Below, piece after piece: positions 19,807-32,225 of a stretch of 64,000 nt of DNA. Every line of letters begins with the position of its first letter. The first letter of the stretch is position 1. The stretch is from Manis javanica (Eukaryota > Chordata > Mammalia > Pholidota > Manidae). The DNA lies in assembly GCF_040802235.1 (NCBI RefSeq), contig NC_133174.1, positions 140,111,213 through 140,175,212 of the forward strand, in the 5' to 3' direction. The notes beneath the pieces are model-generated. The model was not told the DNA's origin, did no database searches, and saw only the letters and a list, made by a program, of their open reading frames with translations. Made by a program: the position numbers and the translations under genes.

Positions 19807-21290
19807 CTTATATTATAAATGTTAGACATAATCTGTCACACAGATGACAGATGTTTTAGTTATCATTAGTCTTTTGATTTCGTGGGTATTTTAAAGGAAC
19901 ATGGTTGAAGGTTTATGTAGTCATATGTTTATATGTCTTTTCTTTACAGCTTTTGGGTTTCTGGTCTTGCTTAATGTATGTCAAATCTTAACATCTATTG
20001 CTGCTTCAGTTCTTTTTCATGATAAAATTTAATTATAAAATTATTAAAAATAATTATTATAAAAAGTTTACATTTAGAAATAAAACAGTGCAGCTGCTAT
20101 CATTGTCAACATAACAGTTTACTAAACTGGCGCTAACTGCCACACTTTGTGATCACGTTTAATGGAAGTGAGGGGATGCTGAAGCCATGTGGCAGGAGGT
20201 CACTGCTGCCTGGGAAAGCGCAGGAGATTCTGTTTCTCAGCCCTAAAGATTGGGCACATGCAAGAGGCAAAGCAGCTCTCTCGCCTCTGAAGGTCTGAAG
20301 GTCTCTCCGTGTAAGTAGAACTCTGAATAAACATAGACTAGGTGACTTATTTATGGCCTCAGGCAGCCCCCAAATAGTCATGTGATTGGGAGCACCTCTA
20401 CCCCTGCGCAACGGAGGCTTCCCCCCACTTCTTTCAGCCTCAGTGTCTCACTGCTGAGCCACACTGCCTTTGTCCTGAGTGTCCCTGGAGGCCCTGCTGC
20501 CTCTCTGCTAAGTGACCTGGAGGCTGGGGGGCGCTGCTTCCAGGGCACAGCCCCTGTGGATCTGGAGAGCCACCGCAGCCTGATGACTGTTTGCAGCCTA
20601 GGGCACGTTGGCATGGCAGGTCCTTCGAACCATTTTTGTGTTTTACTTGTCTTCTACCTCCAGCCTTCCACTTTGATCTTTGCCTTATGTTGCTCTTCAG
20701 AACCATTGACTTCTGCTTTCGCTTCTCCTTTTTTTTTCTTGACCCTGCCTGACTTCCACGGGGCCTCTGCCAGGCATCTGTGCCACCAGCTCAGCCAGCT
20801 CAGGTCTCTTCCTTTGAAGGAGGTGAAACCTAACAGATCACACTGGAGCCTCAGAGCTGGCTCTGCCCTGCTCCCTCCCCAGCATGCTCTCGCCCCTCTC
20901 CTATGTGTGGCTACAGGGCACTAGCAGTCGTTCCTACTGTCTTGCATGTGTTGTGACTCTCTATGAATGCACCATGCGGTCCAGATTCTTCTCCTACAGG
21001 CTGCAGGCCCACATCAGCGGGAGTGTTTCTTCAGGGCTCCTGGGGTGCCGCCGTCCATGTCTCTCTGCTTATGTGTGGGCGCTCACTTGGGCATCGGCCT
21101 GGGCCTGGCACAGCCACATTTCAACTTGACTAGAAGTTGCCAAATCCCTTGTCAAAGGGGTTGCTCAAATTACTGCCCACCAGAGTTCCCATTGCTCCAT
21201 GGCCTCGCCAGCACACGGCATGATTAAAAGGACTTCCTGTCTGCCCATCTGATTATGTGAAGTGGAATTTCATTTCCTTCTTGTTTGCCT
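19807..21290. other. Intergenic, no gene seen
   Basis: An AT-rich part up to about 20130 is followed by GC-richer sequence. The 180-residue open frame at 20382-20924 has no recognisable domain and no splice or promoter support. Confidence 0.45.
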
Positions 21291-21299
21291 TTCTCAGCT

Positions 21300-21850
21300 T
21301 AAAATTGAGGTTGTCTGAAAAAACTAAACAGAATTACTGTCTGACGGCACCTCCATTTCTGGCTGCATACCCCAAGGAAGTGAAAGTAGGGACTCAAACA
21401 GAGGTCTGCACCATGTTCACAGCAGCATGAGTCGCAGCGGCCAGAAGGTGGGAACAACCCGGGTGTCCATCGATGGCTGAGTGGAGAAAGGAAATGGGGG
21501 CTGTCCATACAGTGCGATAGCAAAAAGGAGGGAAATTCTTGATGACATTGTGCTAAGTGAAACTGCGCGCCGCCATAAACAGACGCTGTATGGCTCCACG
21601 TCTACGAGGTGAGGGACGTAGAGCAGTCAGAGTCAGAGAGACAGAAAGGCGGACGGGGGGCTGGGCTGGGGGAGTGGGGTGGGGAGTTGGTGTCTCACGG
21701 GGACAGAGTTCAGCGTGGGGAGATGAACAAGTTCTGGGGAGGGATGGTGGGGATGCTGTACAAAATATAAATGCTCTTAATTTCACATAGCTGTACACTT
21801 GAAAGTGGTTAAAATGGTAAATTTTATGTTATCTGTATTTATCCACATTT
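21300..21850 (+). repeat. Old L1 3' end
   Basis: The sequence resembles the terminal part of mammalian-wide L1 (L1M type): 'gtgtccatcgatggctgag', 'gtgctaagtgaaa' and 'gtacacttgaaagtggttaaaatggtaaatttt'. It is highly diverged. Confidence 0.6.
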
Positions 21851-22239
21851 TTTAAATTTGACATTGATCTTTGCAATTTGCTACCTGGGGAGACCTTGGG
21901 TGAGTTTCTTAAGTGCTCTGTGCCTCAGTTTCCTCTCTCTAAAAGGAGCCACTCACAACACTCTCACACGATGAGAGCTGGTTGCAAGGGTTAGGCAAAT
22001 GTCTGCGGTACTGTCAACCTCACAGCCTTGCACTCCGATGTCGAGGAGACGCAAGTCGCGTGTCAGTAGCTAACAGTTACTGAGGGAGAAGTTGAATGAC
22101 CTTCAAGTTCATGGAGGTACTACGAGGCCAAGATGGAATCTGTCCTGGGGCTTTAAACTTCCCTCCCTCCCTAGCTGTTGCCCATTACTTTGTTGTTAGT
22201 AACTGGAACCCTTGGGATACAAATTTCATTTTGAAAATA

Positions 22240-23040
22240 CATTTTTAAATTGAGCTACAGCTCACAGACACCCAATTCCCCCGTTGAAAGCGGACAGCCC
22301 TTGGCTTTTAGAACATTCACAGGGCTGTGCGACCATCCCCACCATCTAATTGCAGCATGTTGTCATTACCAGAAAGAAGCCCTGTGCTTGCTAGCAGGCA
22401 CTCCCTGCCCTCCCTGCCCCAGCCCCGGGCACCCACGACCGGCTTTCCGCCTCTAGGGATTGGCCGGTCCCGAGTATTTCACATCAGCGGAAGCATGGGA
22501 CACAGGGCCTTTTGGGCCTGGCTGTTCTCAGCATAATGCTGCCAAGGTGCATCCGTGTTGTAGCACATGTCAGTACTTCATTCCTTTTTTCTTTTTTACA
22601 ATTTCTATAATATTTTATTGAAGTGTAGTTGATATGTGCTTCATTCCTTTGTACGGCTAGATAGTACTCCCGTGTATGGGTAGACTACGTTGTGTTTATC
22701 CATTCATCAAATGATGGACATTTGGGTTATTCCCACCTTTTGGCTCTTATGAGTAATGCCACTATGAACAATTTGTGTACAAGTTTCTCTGTGAACAAAT
22801 ATTTTCCCTGCTCGTGGATATATAGCTAGGAGTGGAAGTGTGGGACTATGTGCTAATTCCATGCATCCTTGTCTGAGGAGACACCACAATGTTCCCATAG
22901 CAGCTGCACCATTTCGTATTCCCAGCAGTGGTGCACGACGATGCACCCTGGCCAGTCCTTGTTACTGATTTTTTATTATAGCCATCCTTGTGGGTATGAA
23001 GTCATATCTCATTATGGTTTGAAAACACATTCTTAATTTT
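22240..23040 (-). repeat. Old L1 fragments (L1ME-like), antisense
   Basis: 'aaattgagctacagctcacag' and the 'atccattcatcaaatgatgg' / 'ttgggttattcccacctttt' segments are antisense L1 3' sequence. A second short L1 tail (TTTATTGAAGTGTAGTTGAT, ~22610) seems to be nested within it. Confidence 0.55.
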
Positions 23041-24349
23041 CAAAAGCCTCTAATAAGAAGGACAGTAGCACACACTCAGATGTGTCATGGGTCAAGTGTG
23101 GACACAGGAGGCCATGGTGCCTGGCCCCCACCACCTCAGCTTCACCAGAGAGCACCCTGCCCTTGCCAGGCAAGCTGTTCAGAAATGTTTGTCATTTGAA
23201 ACTATTCCTCTTTGCCATTCAGATGGGCTTTTTTCCCCTAGATTGTTCTTTAAACTGTACAACCTGAACAGGTGGAGGGGCTACGCCTGTACTCCTGGGG
23301 GGCCAACACAACACGACAGATGTCACCTCTGAGAGACCTTCAGAGGAGGTGACTGTCAGAGATCACAGAGATTGCCATAACGTATCAAAACCACCACCCT
23401 TGTCTTGAGGAAACATTTTCCTCTACCCTTCAAGGTTCTTCTAGTTGGCCAAAGAATCAGATTGACAGGAGACAAATTAACAGGAAGAAATCAAATTGAA
23501 TGAAGGGCAGTCTACACAGGAGATTCCAAAGACAGGGACAATAAGGCATGTATGTCCCTGTGATCCAGGGAGGAGGGGTAGCAGTCTGGAACTTCACAGG
23601 GGAAGGGAAGCAGTTCACAGGCAGATGAAAGAGTAAATGCTTGGTAAACAACTGGCTGGGCCGCACAGAAACAGTGGGGCGCAGAGAGGACCCATAACAG
23701 GTTCTCCTAAATCCCTCCTTGCCTGCCACCCCTCTCATATGATAATGTTCTCTAAGGTGTTAGCTCTCCCCTGGAGCAGGGCCTCTATCTAAATCCTTTT
23801 AAGGCAGTTAGGGGGAAAGTCAGAGGTTTTTTTCTAACTCTTTTGGGTCTTGATTGTTTCCAGCTCGACATAATCTGCACATCAAAGCGGCACCTTGGGG
23901 TGGCCTGCCCTGGCCCTACACTGTTTACTAGAGACCTAAGGCACCTGTCTTCAGAAAGAGTACACGTGAAAGAGTCAGAAAGAACCAAGAGATCTGGCAT
24001 GGCTGTATTAATCTCCTACAAAATAGACTTTTGGACAACATAAGAGCATTTTAGGAATAAAGTTAAAGTGGGTTCCAAATATACAAATCAAAAAGTGAGA
24101 GACCTCCAGGAAGAAATAGACAAACTTAGCATCATGGAGGGTTCAGTGGGTTTCCCTTGAAGGTACTTAGGTCAAACACACCAGTTCAGTGAAGGTACAG
24201 AAAATGTGAACAAGCCCCTGATTAAGAGCACTTTGGGGGGCTGGTGTCTGAACCATGTATCACTCCCGCCTAATGTCTACAAGCGGGATCTAAATCCAAT
24301 GGCAGCATCCTAGCCATAAAGCAAGAAGCAAGTAAGTTGGAAGACTTGG
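23041..24349. other. Intergenic; degraded repeat sequence
   Basis: No coding feature. 23440-23910 has the texture of an old LTR or DNA-element remnant, but I cannot place it in a family. 24000-24180 looks like diverged L1. Confidence 0.35.
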
Positions 24350-24785
24350 TGTCAGACGACATTCCTGGAGCACAGCGCAATGATATTACAAGCCAGGAGT
24401 GTGTACCGTGGGGTGTTATTCACCCTTAGAAAGGTCAGAAATTCTGAGACATGCTTCAGTGTGGCAGAGCCTGAAAACATGATGCTACGTGAAACCAAGA
24501 CACAAAAGGACAAATTGTGTCTGCTTCCATTCTATGTGGCATGTGGGGCAGTCAGACTCATAGGGACAAAAAGTAGAATGATGGGGGCTGGGGGAGGGGG
24601 GTGGGGAGTTGGTGTCTAATAGGGACAGACTTCAGTTTGGGGAGATGGAAATTTCTGGAGATGGATGGTGCTCATGGTTGTACAGCAACATGAATGATCT
24701 GAACCTAAATGCCAGTGAATTATATACTTAAAACTGGTCAAAGCAGTAAATTATACATGCTTATTATACTACAATAAAAAATAAA
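24350..24785 (+). repeat. Old L1 3' end
   Basis: It shares 'gggagttggtgtct', 'gttgtacagcaacatgaat' and 'tatacttaaaactggtcaaa' with the 21.3-21.8 kb fragment, so it is a second copy of the same old L1 3' end in the same orientation. It ends in an A-rich tail. Confidence 0.6.
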
Positions 24786-24789
24786 AGAT

Positions 24790-25105
24790 CACAGACTCCA
24801 AGAAGGGACTAGCAGTTACCAAAGAGAAGGGGCTGGGGAGGGTGGGTGGGGAGGGAGGGAGAAGGGGATTGACAGGCATTATAATTAGCACTCATAGATA
24901 GGTCACAAGGAAGGCAGTACAGCAGGGAGAAGACAAGTAGTGACTCTGTGGCATCTTACCACGCTGATGGGCAGTGACTGCAATGGGGGGAGGGGAACTT
25001 GATAATAGGGGTGAACGTTGCAACCACAATGTTGCTCATGTGAATCCTTCATAAGATTGTATATCAATGATACCTTAATTAAGAAAATAAAATAAAATAC
25101 AGGGG
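24790..25105 (+). mobile_element. Lineage-specific L1 3' UTR fragment
   Basis: 'gtagtgactctgtggcatct', 'gggcagtgactgcaat' and 'gtatatcaatgataccttaa' followed by an (AAATA)n tail are the sense version of the antisense 3' UTR seen at 19.3 kb. The 5' boundary and target duplication are not clear. Confidence 0.65.
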
Positions 25106-25665
25106 GAAAAAGTTATTTGATAAAATTCCATTCTCTTAATAACACAGGAATTGAAATAGATGATATTTCATTTAACTATCACTGCATAACAAACTACCCC
25201 AAAATAGTGTCTGAGAACAGTTCCAAAGGCTTATTTGGCCTGTGACTCTGTAGTAGGAGCACAGCTCATTTCTGCTGTGTGTGGCATCAGCTGGGCGAGC
25301 TCCCTAAGTGCTGGAACACCCTTTGCCAAGGCAGCAAGTGGGGAAGTTGGTGCTGAACATCAGCTGGAGCTCAGTTGTGGCTGAGGACAGAGGGCACTGG
25401 CTGTTCTGCACGTCAGCTCCCCCACAACATGGTGTCGGCTGCCAGGAGTGAGCATCCCGTGAGGGGGATGTAGCTTTGGAAGTCACTAGTGTCCCTTCTA
25501 CCAGTCTCCACCTAACTCAGGCAGTCACAGATGTCTGCCCAGGGTAAAGGGGACTCCACCTCTTGATGGGAGAATGGAAATGTTCTGGAAGAGCAAATGG
25601 GATGGGAAATATTACTTCAGCCATTTTTGGAAAGTGAAATCTGCTACAGATGATAACTTCACAAG

Positions 25666-25670
<5 letters not shown>

Positions 25671-25710
<40 letters not shown>

Positions 25711-25735
25711 TATAAATATATTTTCAATATATACA
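25671..25735. repeat. (TA)n microsatellite
   Basis: About 20 almost pure TA units, then an interrupted TATAAATATATTTTC tract. Confidence 0.9.
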
Positions 25736-27839
25736 TCTCAAACCAAAGGGCAGTGTGATGTTTAATGGTGAAACACCAAAAGCATTTTCATTTCATTAGC
25801 CAAGAACAAGACAGACAATATCCCCATGATAACTACTATTACTGAACATTCAAAAAGAGAAATACAAGGAATACGTGTTGGAAAGGACAAAGTTCTCATT
25901 ATTTGTAACTAAGATGGAAATCGAAAAGTCCAAGAGAAGCAACTGAAAAATTATTCTAAAAAATAAGCAAATACAGCCAACTGGCTGGTTACAAAATTAA
26001 CACAGTAAAAAGGAGTGGTTTCTATATAAAAACAAGTTAGAAAATGTTTGGAGGACCCCATTCTGTCGCCTTTCCTGTAGGAGCACCACCAGCAAGAAAA
26101 GCTAACCATTATGCAGGAAAACCGTCATGTTTACAGTATCAAGTCTCATTGGGTGAGATGCAGGTCAGTGTTCCTCTTGGAGACTGGACCCCACGGTGGG
26201 AGGGCTCGTCCCGTGCCCATGGGTCTGACTGGGATGGTGGGGGACAGCGAGGGTGACAGTGAGCCCTTCATCAATCAGAGAAGCATCAGTCAGGCAGGCC
26301 TGGTCTTTTCACTGGGCCTGAGCTGAGACCAGGCATCATTTTCTCTTTGGGCTTGTCTGAGTTTAGAGCTCAGTTTCCACCTTTAACCAGTCCTGGGAGT
26401 AGTCTCCACTCTTTGGAAGCATGCATGTAATAGTTTTATTTTTCCAGCAATTATTTCCTCTCCACCCCCCCCATCCCCACCATCCCCTGCACCGCCTCTC
26501 CCCAGCTTCGGTTGTACCAAACCCCCTGTAAGATATGGGAGATTGAATCCCTTGTTTCTCAGGTCTTCTGTAGTTAGTCTCATTCTGGTTCTTAGACCCA
26601 ATGGTGTTCATTTCCAATCATGACCCTAGTACCCAATTCCTGGCAATTCAAAGTGCTCCCCTGCATGGGAATTCACTTGCCTGGGGCTCTGACTTCTTAT
26701 TTGCTCCTCAGCCCTGCCTAATCCACAGCTCTTGCTGCTGGGGTCCCCTTGGTAGGAGATCCTCGTGGGTAGGAGCCAGCAAGACAGTTCACTTGAAACC
26801 CACCATCTTGCTTTGCCAAATGGTGGCGGAGCAGTTACGTGCAGCTGTACCCTGTGGGGCTGCTTGCTGCAGCCCGCCATGGCCTGGAGCTCCAGCACTC
26901 CAGATGAAGCAGGGACCATTCAAACACCCCTAGTCTCCAGGAGTGATTCCCTTGGGGTACCCCTCCTTGGCTTCGTGGAGCAGAAGCCCCTGATATGCTC
27001 CCCTCAGATGTTATACCAGCCAGAGCCCTTGTCACCTAGGCACTAGTGTGACAGCTGGTGGTGTGTTGGTAGGACCACTTTTGCTCATTTGTGCCTCTCA
27101 GCAAGCTCCTAGGAGAGGTGGCAGGTTTTGGTCTCGAACTGGGAGCTACTCAGGCGAGAACTGAAACCATGGGTAGTCGCTCAGCTTCTCGGCTCCCTGT
27201 GTTAACCGGCCTCTGCTATGCCAGGAAATTCTTGTCAGGGAAGAGGACGTTGCAAATAACCTTATTGCTTATTTCAGGAACGTCCTGAAAATCCATCTAT
27301 CTGAACAGTAGCTTACCAGTCCTCATCAGGTGAGAGCCCCGAGCTGAGAACAGCAGGCCGCACAGCCGGGCTTCTCAGAGGGCGATCTGTTCTTCAGGGT
27401 TACCTTCCAAGCCCTTTCTCGCAGTATCTATCCCCCAATCTTGAAGACCTGCTTTATACCAGACTCAATAACCTAATTAAAAACATCTCATCTCACCCTT
27501 CCAAAGTGCTTCTAGGGCTCTGTCAAGGTCATGGTGTTGCTTATGGCAGGCAGCAATGATCTTGGCTCATCTTGGCAGTCTTTAGGGGAGTGGGAGCAGA
27601 CAGTGTGGCCTAGGGGTCCTAGCTGTGAAATCTGAAAACATCATTTCCTGGCCCAGGGTTAAACTACATTGGAGGCAAACATCATGCCTTGCTGTCCCCA
27701 TGAGAAACAATTCTGGGACAGGGTGCCCTTTCCCATTCCGTTCTCAAACTGGGAGGGGAGCGAGTAAACTAGCTCCCAGCGCCAGGACGCACTTGCTTCT
27801 GGAAGGTGACGCCTGTGCCCCACCACTCGGTGGGCCTTC
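25736..27839. other. Intergenic, no gene seen
   Basis: There is a diverged L1-like segment at about 25900-26045, then GC-richer sequence with C-runs. Short open frames on both strands near 26360-26930 are shadows of one another. Confidence 0.4.
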
Positions 27840-28095
27840 CGGGTGACCCTGTCCGGGCCCCGCCCCTAGGCTTGCCCACCAATCCGATGCGATGATGTCA
27901 GAACACCGGCCCCGACTCAGGTTCCCGCCTTGAAATCCCCACCGGCTCGCCGGCTCGCCAGCTCGTCCGCTCGTCCGCTTCGTCCGCTTCTCCGCTTCCT
28001 TCGCGCTTTCTCTGGTCCGGGTTGGTCTTCCTCATTGCAGTGAGTCCAGTAAACTCCGCTTTGCCTGAACAACAGGTTTTCCTGGTGGTCATGTT
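27600..28095 (+). mobile_element. LTR-like, CpG-rich segment
   Basis: A CCAAT-bearing, CpG-rich block (GGCCCCGCCCC, CCACCAATCCGATGCG) is followed by a tandem GCTCGYCC tract at 27944-28000. Then comes a segment resembling an LTR R/U5 end with AGTAAA in place of AATAAA (about 28050). The order promoter, CG-rich tract, polyA-like signal suggests an LTR of a class I endogenous retrovirus. Ends and target duplication could not be found, so the call is tentative. Confidence 0.35.
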
Positions 28096-29785
28096 GGGGA
28101 GTCTACAGCCAACAGGTGCAATTGGGAAAATGGTGGAGGGGTGTCCCTTGGATCACCTAGTGGCTCTGTGGCTCTGGTGGCTGCTCACAGGTAGAGACCA
28201 CACCCGTCTTCAGTGTAGGTGGTGCTGGGTCCCCAAATTAATTAGCCAAAGATGCAGAACAGTGTCCAAGGCCCGGTGCTCAACCCGGGCACGGGCAGAC
28301 GCAGCCCGCTAGCCTGCAACCTGCCCCGCCATGCGGGGCCCCGATTCTGGGAGAAGCTCCCCACCTTGCGTGAGTGCCATTGTGAAAGGTGAGCCGCGGA
28401 CTGAGCCTGGCCCATCGCACGCTTCCCCACCCTTGACAGGCTTGGCATTGAGGCTGGCAATTCCATTTCAGGTCATTTTTGTTCTATTCAGACTTTGTAC
28501 TTCTTTTGAGACAATTTTGGAGTTCTCTACTTTTCAAAGAAAATCGCTCTTTTAACCCAAAATGTCAAATGTATTGAAATAAAATTGTATTTAGTATTTA
28601 CTGTTTTTAAAAAAATTTCCTCCTAACCCAAACTTAATTTAAAAGGGGGATTTTAAATTTCCAGTTGGAGGGTTTGCAGGGAGGTGGTGTGATCTTCTGG
28701 TTCATCCTGATTTCTTTGCATTGCAGTCACTGGTCTGATTTCCACATTTTGGAATTAGTTGACATTTGTGCTGTGACCCATAGCACAATATTTCTCTGAA
28801 TATTTCATGTATGTTTGAAAAGTATGTATCCTCTGTTTATTGGGTGCCGTTCTCTGTGTATACCTATTAGGTGAATGTTTGTCTTTTGCATATTTTACAT
28901 TATTTAAACATTAAAAGATAAGCTTATAGCAAAAGAAAACATGAGTGGCCTTTTCAAATGATGTGTAAGTGGGGAAAGCCTTTTGAAGCCCGAAACTGCA
29001 AGTCAGAAGCTATAAAGGAAAAGATTAGTAAATTTTTGCTTGGAAAGTACCATGAACAAAGTCAAAGCCACATCACAAGCCAGGACAGAATATTTGCAAC
29101 ACATATGGATAGATCAAGTGTTATGATCCTGCATATGGAAAGAACTCCTGCTACCAATAAAAAAACGCCCCACAACCTGGTGGAAATCTGCCCATGGATG
29201 TGACTGGATAGCTCATGTGAAATTCAAAAAGCCTGTGAAGACAAAGCTTACTCATACTGAAAGAAATGTAAACAAAAAGCAAGGTAGCCTTTTCCCTTAG
29301 ATTTGCAAAGGTGAAACTTTTGCCGACACGCAGTGTTTTGGAGGCCACTTTGGCTGCACCTACCAGAATGACCCAGTAATCTCACTCCTGGGAGTCTCGC
29401 CTACAGATGCCCTGGCCTAAGATGTGCAAAAATACACGTGCAAGGATACAGGATTGTTTACGATGGCAACAGCAAAAACAGGAAGGCTAGAAACAACCTA
29501 ACTCCCCTGAGGACTGGTTAAATAAATATATAGAATATTCATACAGCGACTACTCCCCAGCTCTGCAGAACAAAAGTAAGGTTCATCTGTGCCATTGGGA
29601 GCAGCCTTTAAGCACACCGCTGGTGGAGCCTGCGAGGTGCAGGTTCATGGGTGCGCTCTGAGTCATGGGAGGTGGGCCGTGAAGGATTGCAGGGCTGCTC
29701 TTGGGGAGGAGATTCCAGGCTGGGAAAGTGAGAAGGGGCTTTTCTTCCTCTGAACACTGCATTTCTGCACAGTTTGGATTTATTT
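28096..29785. other. Intergenic with old L1-like pieces
   Basis: 28900-29560 contains plus-strand L1-type 3' sequence ('ccagaatgacccagtaatct', 'aggattgtttacgatggcaa', 'ggttaaataaatatatagaa'). No gene is recognisable. Confidence 0.4.
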
Positions 29786-31220
29786 TAATGAGCAAGTATT
29801 TTTTTTTCTGTATTGTTTCATTTTTTTTTGGTATCATTAATCTACATTATGTTTACTAGGCTCCCCCCTTCACCAAGTCCCCTCCACAAACCCCTTTACA
29901 GTCAGTGTCCATCAGTGTAGTAAGATGCTGCAGAATCCCTACTCGGCTTCTCTGTGTTGTGCAGCCCTCCCCATGCCCCCCACACTACACATGCTGACCT
30001 TAATGCCCCCTTTCTTCCCCACCCTTATCCCTCCCTTCCCACCCATCCTCCCCAGTCCCTTTCCCTTTGGTAACTGTGAGTCCATTCTTGGGTTCTGTGA
30101 TTCTACTGTTGTTTTTTTCCTTCAGTTTTTCTTTGTTCTTATACTCCACGTATGAGTGAAATCATTTGGTACTTGTCTTTCTCCACCTGGCTTATTTCAC
30201 TGGGCATAATACCCTCTAGCTCCATCTATGTTGTTGCAGATGGTAGGATTTGTTTTCTTATGGCTGCGTAATATTCCATTGTGTGTATGTACCACACCTT
30301 CTTTATCCATTCATCTACTGATGGATACTTGGGTTGCTTCCATTTCTTGGCTATTGTAAATAGTGCTGCGATAAACAAGGATGCATATGTCTTTTTGAGA
30401 CTGGGAAACTGCATTCTTAGGGTAAATTCCTAGAAGTGGAATTCCTGGGTCAAATGGTATTTCTATTTTGAGCTTTTTGAGGACCCTCCATACTGCTTTC
30501 CACAATGGTTGAACTAGTTTACATTCCCACCAGCAGTGTAGGAGGGTTCACCTTTCTCCACATCCTTGCCAGCATTTCTTGTTCAGTCTTTTGTATGTTG
30601 GCCGTCCTTACTGGTGTGAGGTGATATCTCACTGTGGTTTTAATTTGCATTTCCCTGATACTTAGTGATGTGGAGCATCTTTTCATGTGTCTGTTGGCCA
30701 TCTGGATTTCTTCTTTAGAGAACTGTCTATTCAGCTCCTCTGCGCATTTTTTTCCTCTGCCCATTTTTTAATTGGATTATTTGCTTTTTGTTTGTGGAGG
30801 TGTGTGAGCTCTTCATATATTTTGGATGTCAACCCTTTATCAGATCTGTCATTTACGAATATATTCTCCCATACTGTAGGATACCTTTTTGTTCTGTTGA
30901 TGGTGTCCTTTGCTGTACAGAAGCTTTTCAGCTTGATATAGTCCCACTTGTTCATTTTTGCTTTTGTTTCCCTTGCCCAGGGAGATATGTTCATGAAGAT
31001 GTCGCTCATGTTTATGTCCATGAGATTTTTGCCTATGTTTTTTTCTAAGAGTTTTATGGTTTCATGACTTACATTGAAGTCTTTGATCCATTTTGAATTT
31101 ACTTTTGTGTATGGGGTTAGACAGTGATGCAGTTGCATTCTCTTACATGTAGCTGTCCAGTTTTGCCAGCACCATCTGTTGAAGAGACTGTCATTTCCCC
31201 ATTAATGAGCAAGTATTTTT
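29786..31220 (-). mobile_element. 5'-truncated L1, copy A, 18-bp duplication
   Basis: The insert 29804-31202 carries the C-terminal third of ORF2 and the 3' UTR of the young family, antisense, with poly-T at the left. The duplication TAATGAGCAAGTATTTTT is perfect at 29786-29803 and 31203-31220. ORF2 is broken into several frames (30226-30764 and 30731-31138). Confidence 0.92.
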
Positions 31221-32225
31221 ATTTGTATTTATTTATTTTTTGTTTTGGTATCATTAATATACAATTAATGATATTGTATCATTACTGGTTACTACATTCC
31301 CCCATTTTCAAGCCCCCCCCCATATACCCCATTACAGTCCCTGTCCATCAGTGTAGTAAGATGCTATAGAATCACAACTTGTCTTCTCTGTGCTATCCTG
31401 CCTTCCCCATGTCCCCCCCTTCATTATGTGTGCTAATTGTAATGCTCTGTTTTCCCCCTTCTCCCTCCCTTCCCACCCATCGTCCCCAGTCCCTTTCCCT
31501 TTGGTAACTGTTAGTCCATTCTCGGGTTCTGTGAATCTGGTGCTGTTTTGCTCCTTCAGTTTTTTCTTGGTTCTCCTTCTCCACAGATGAGTGAAATCAT
31601 TTGATACTTGTCTTTCTACTCCTGGCTTATTTCACTGAGCATAATACCCTCTAGCTCCATCCATGTTGTTGCAAATGGTAGGATTTGTTTTCTTCTTATG
31701 GCTGAATAATATTCCATTGTGTGTATGTACCACATCTTCTTTATCCATTCATCTACTGATGGCACGTAGGTTGCTTCCATTTCTTGGCTATTGTAAATAG
31801 TGCTGTGATAAACATAGGGTGTGTAAGACTGGAGGTACTGGAGGAAGGGACGGGTCTCACTGGAGGAACCTGTCTGGAGCCAAGTAAGGAAGAGAACGAT
31901 GAATGTCACTCAAATGATTCAACGGAAGGTCCCTAGCTGCAGGTCCCGCCTAAAACATGCGTCACGGTACTCTCTCCCCAGCAACCCAGCATGACCAGTC
32001 ATCGGTGATCACGCCCTCAGGGCTCTCCCAGCGCCCTTGATAAGCCTGTTGCCCCTCCTGCTGGACTCAGCCTCCCTGGCCTGTGCGCAGACCAGTGAAC
32101 CTTGCCCGGGATTGCGCTAATAAATTTTTTTGGCTCCTTTGTTGCTGCTTGTCTGGTCTGTTTTGTTTACCTTACAGGGTGCATATGTCTTTTTCAAACT
32201 GGGATCCTAATGAGCAGGTATTTTT
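31203..32225 (-). mobile_element. 5'-truncated L1, copy B, same target site
   Basis: A second antisense L1 3' end (31221-31821 and 32177-32207) begins right after the shared duplication copy at 31203-31220. It ends at a third copy, TAATGAGCAGGTATTTTT (32208-32225, one mismatch). It is split by a solo LTR. Confidence 0.9.
31822..32176 (+). mobile_element. Solo LTR inside L1 copy B
   Basis: A 355-bp element has inverted ends TGTAAG...CTTACA and a 5-bp duplication GGGTG at 31817-31821 and 32177-32181. It carries AATAAA at 32119-32124. It is a single LTR with no internal retroviral region, the usual product of recombination between two LTRs of an endogenous retrovirus. The L1 sequence resumes in register on the right side. 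Confidence 0.88.

Noticed and set aside
20382-20924. 180-codon open frame as a possible new gene
   Set aside because: No start context, domain, or partner exon; other frames are open in the same place.
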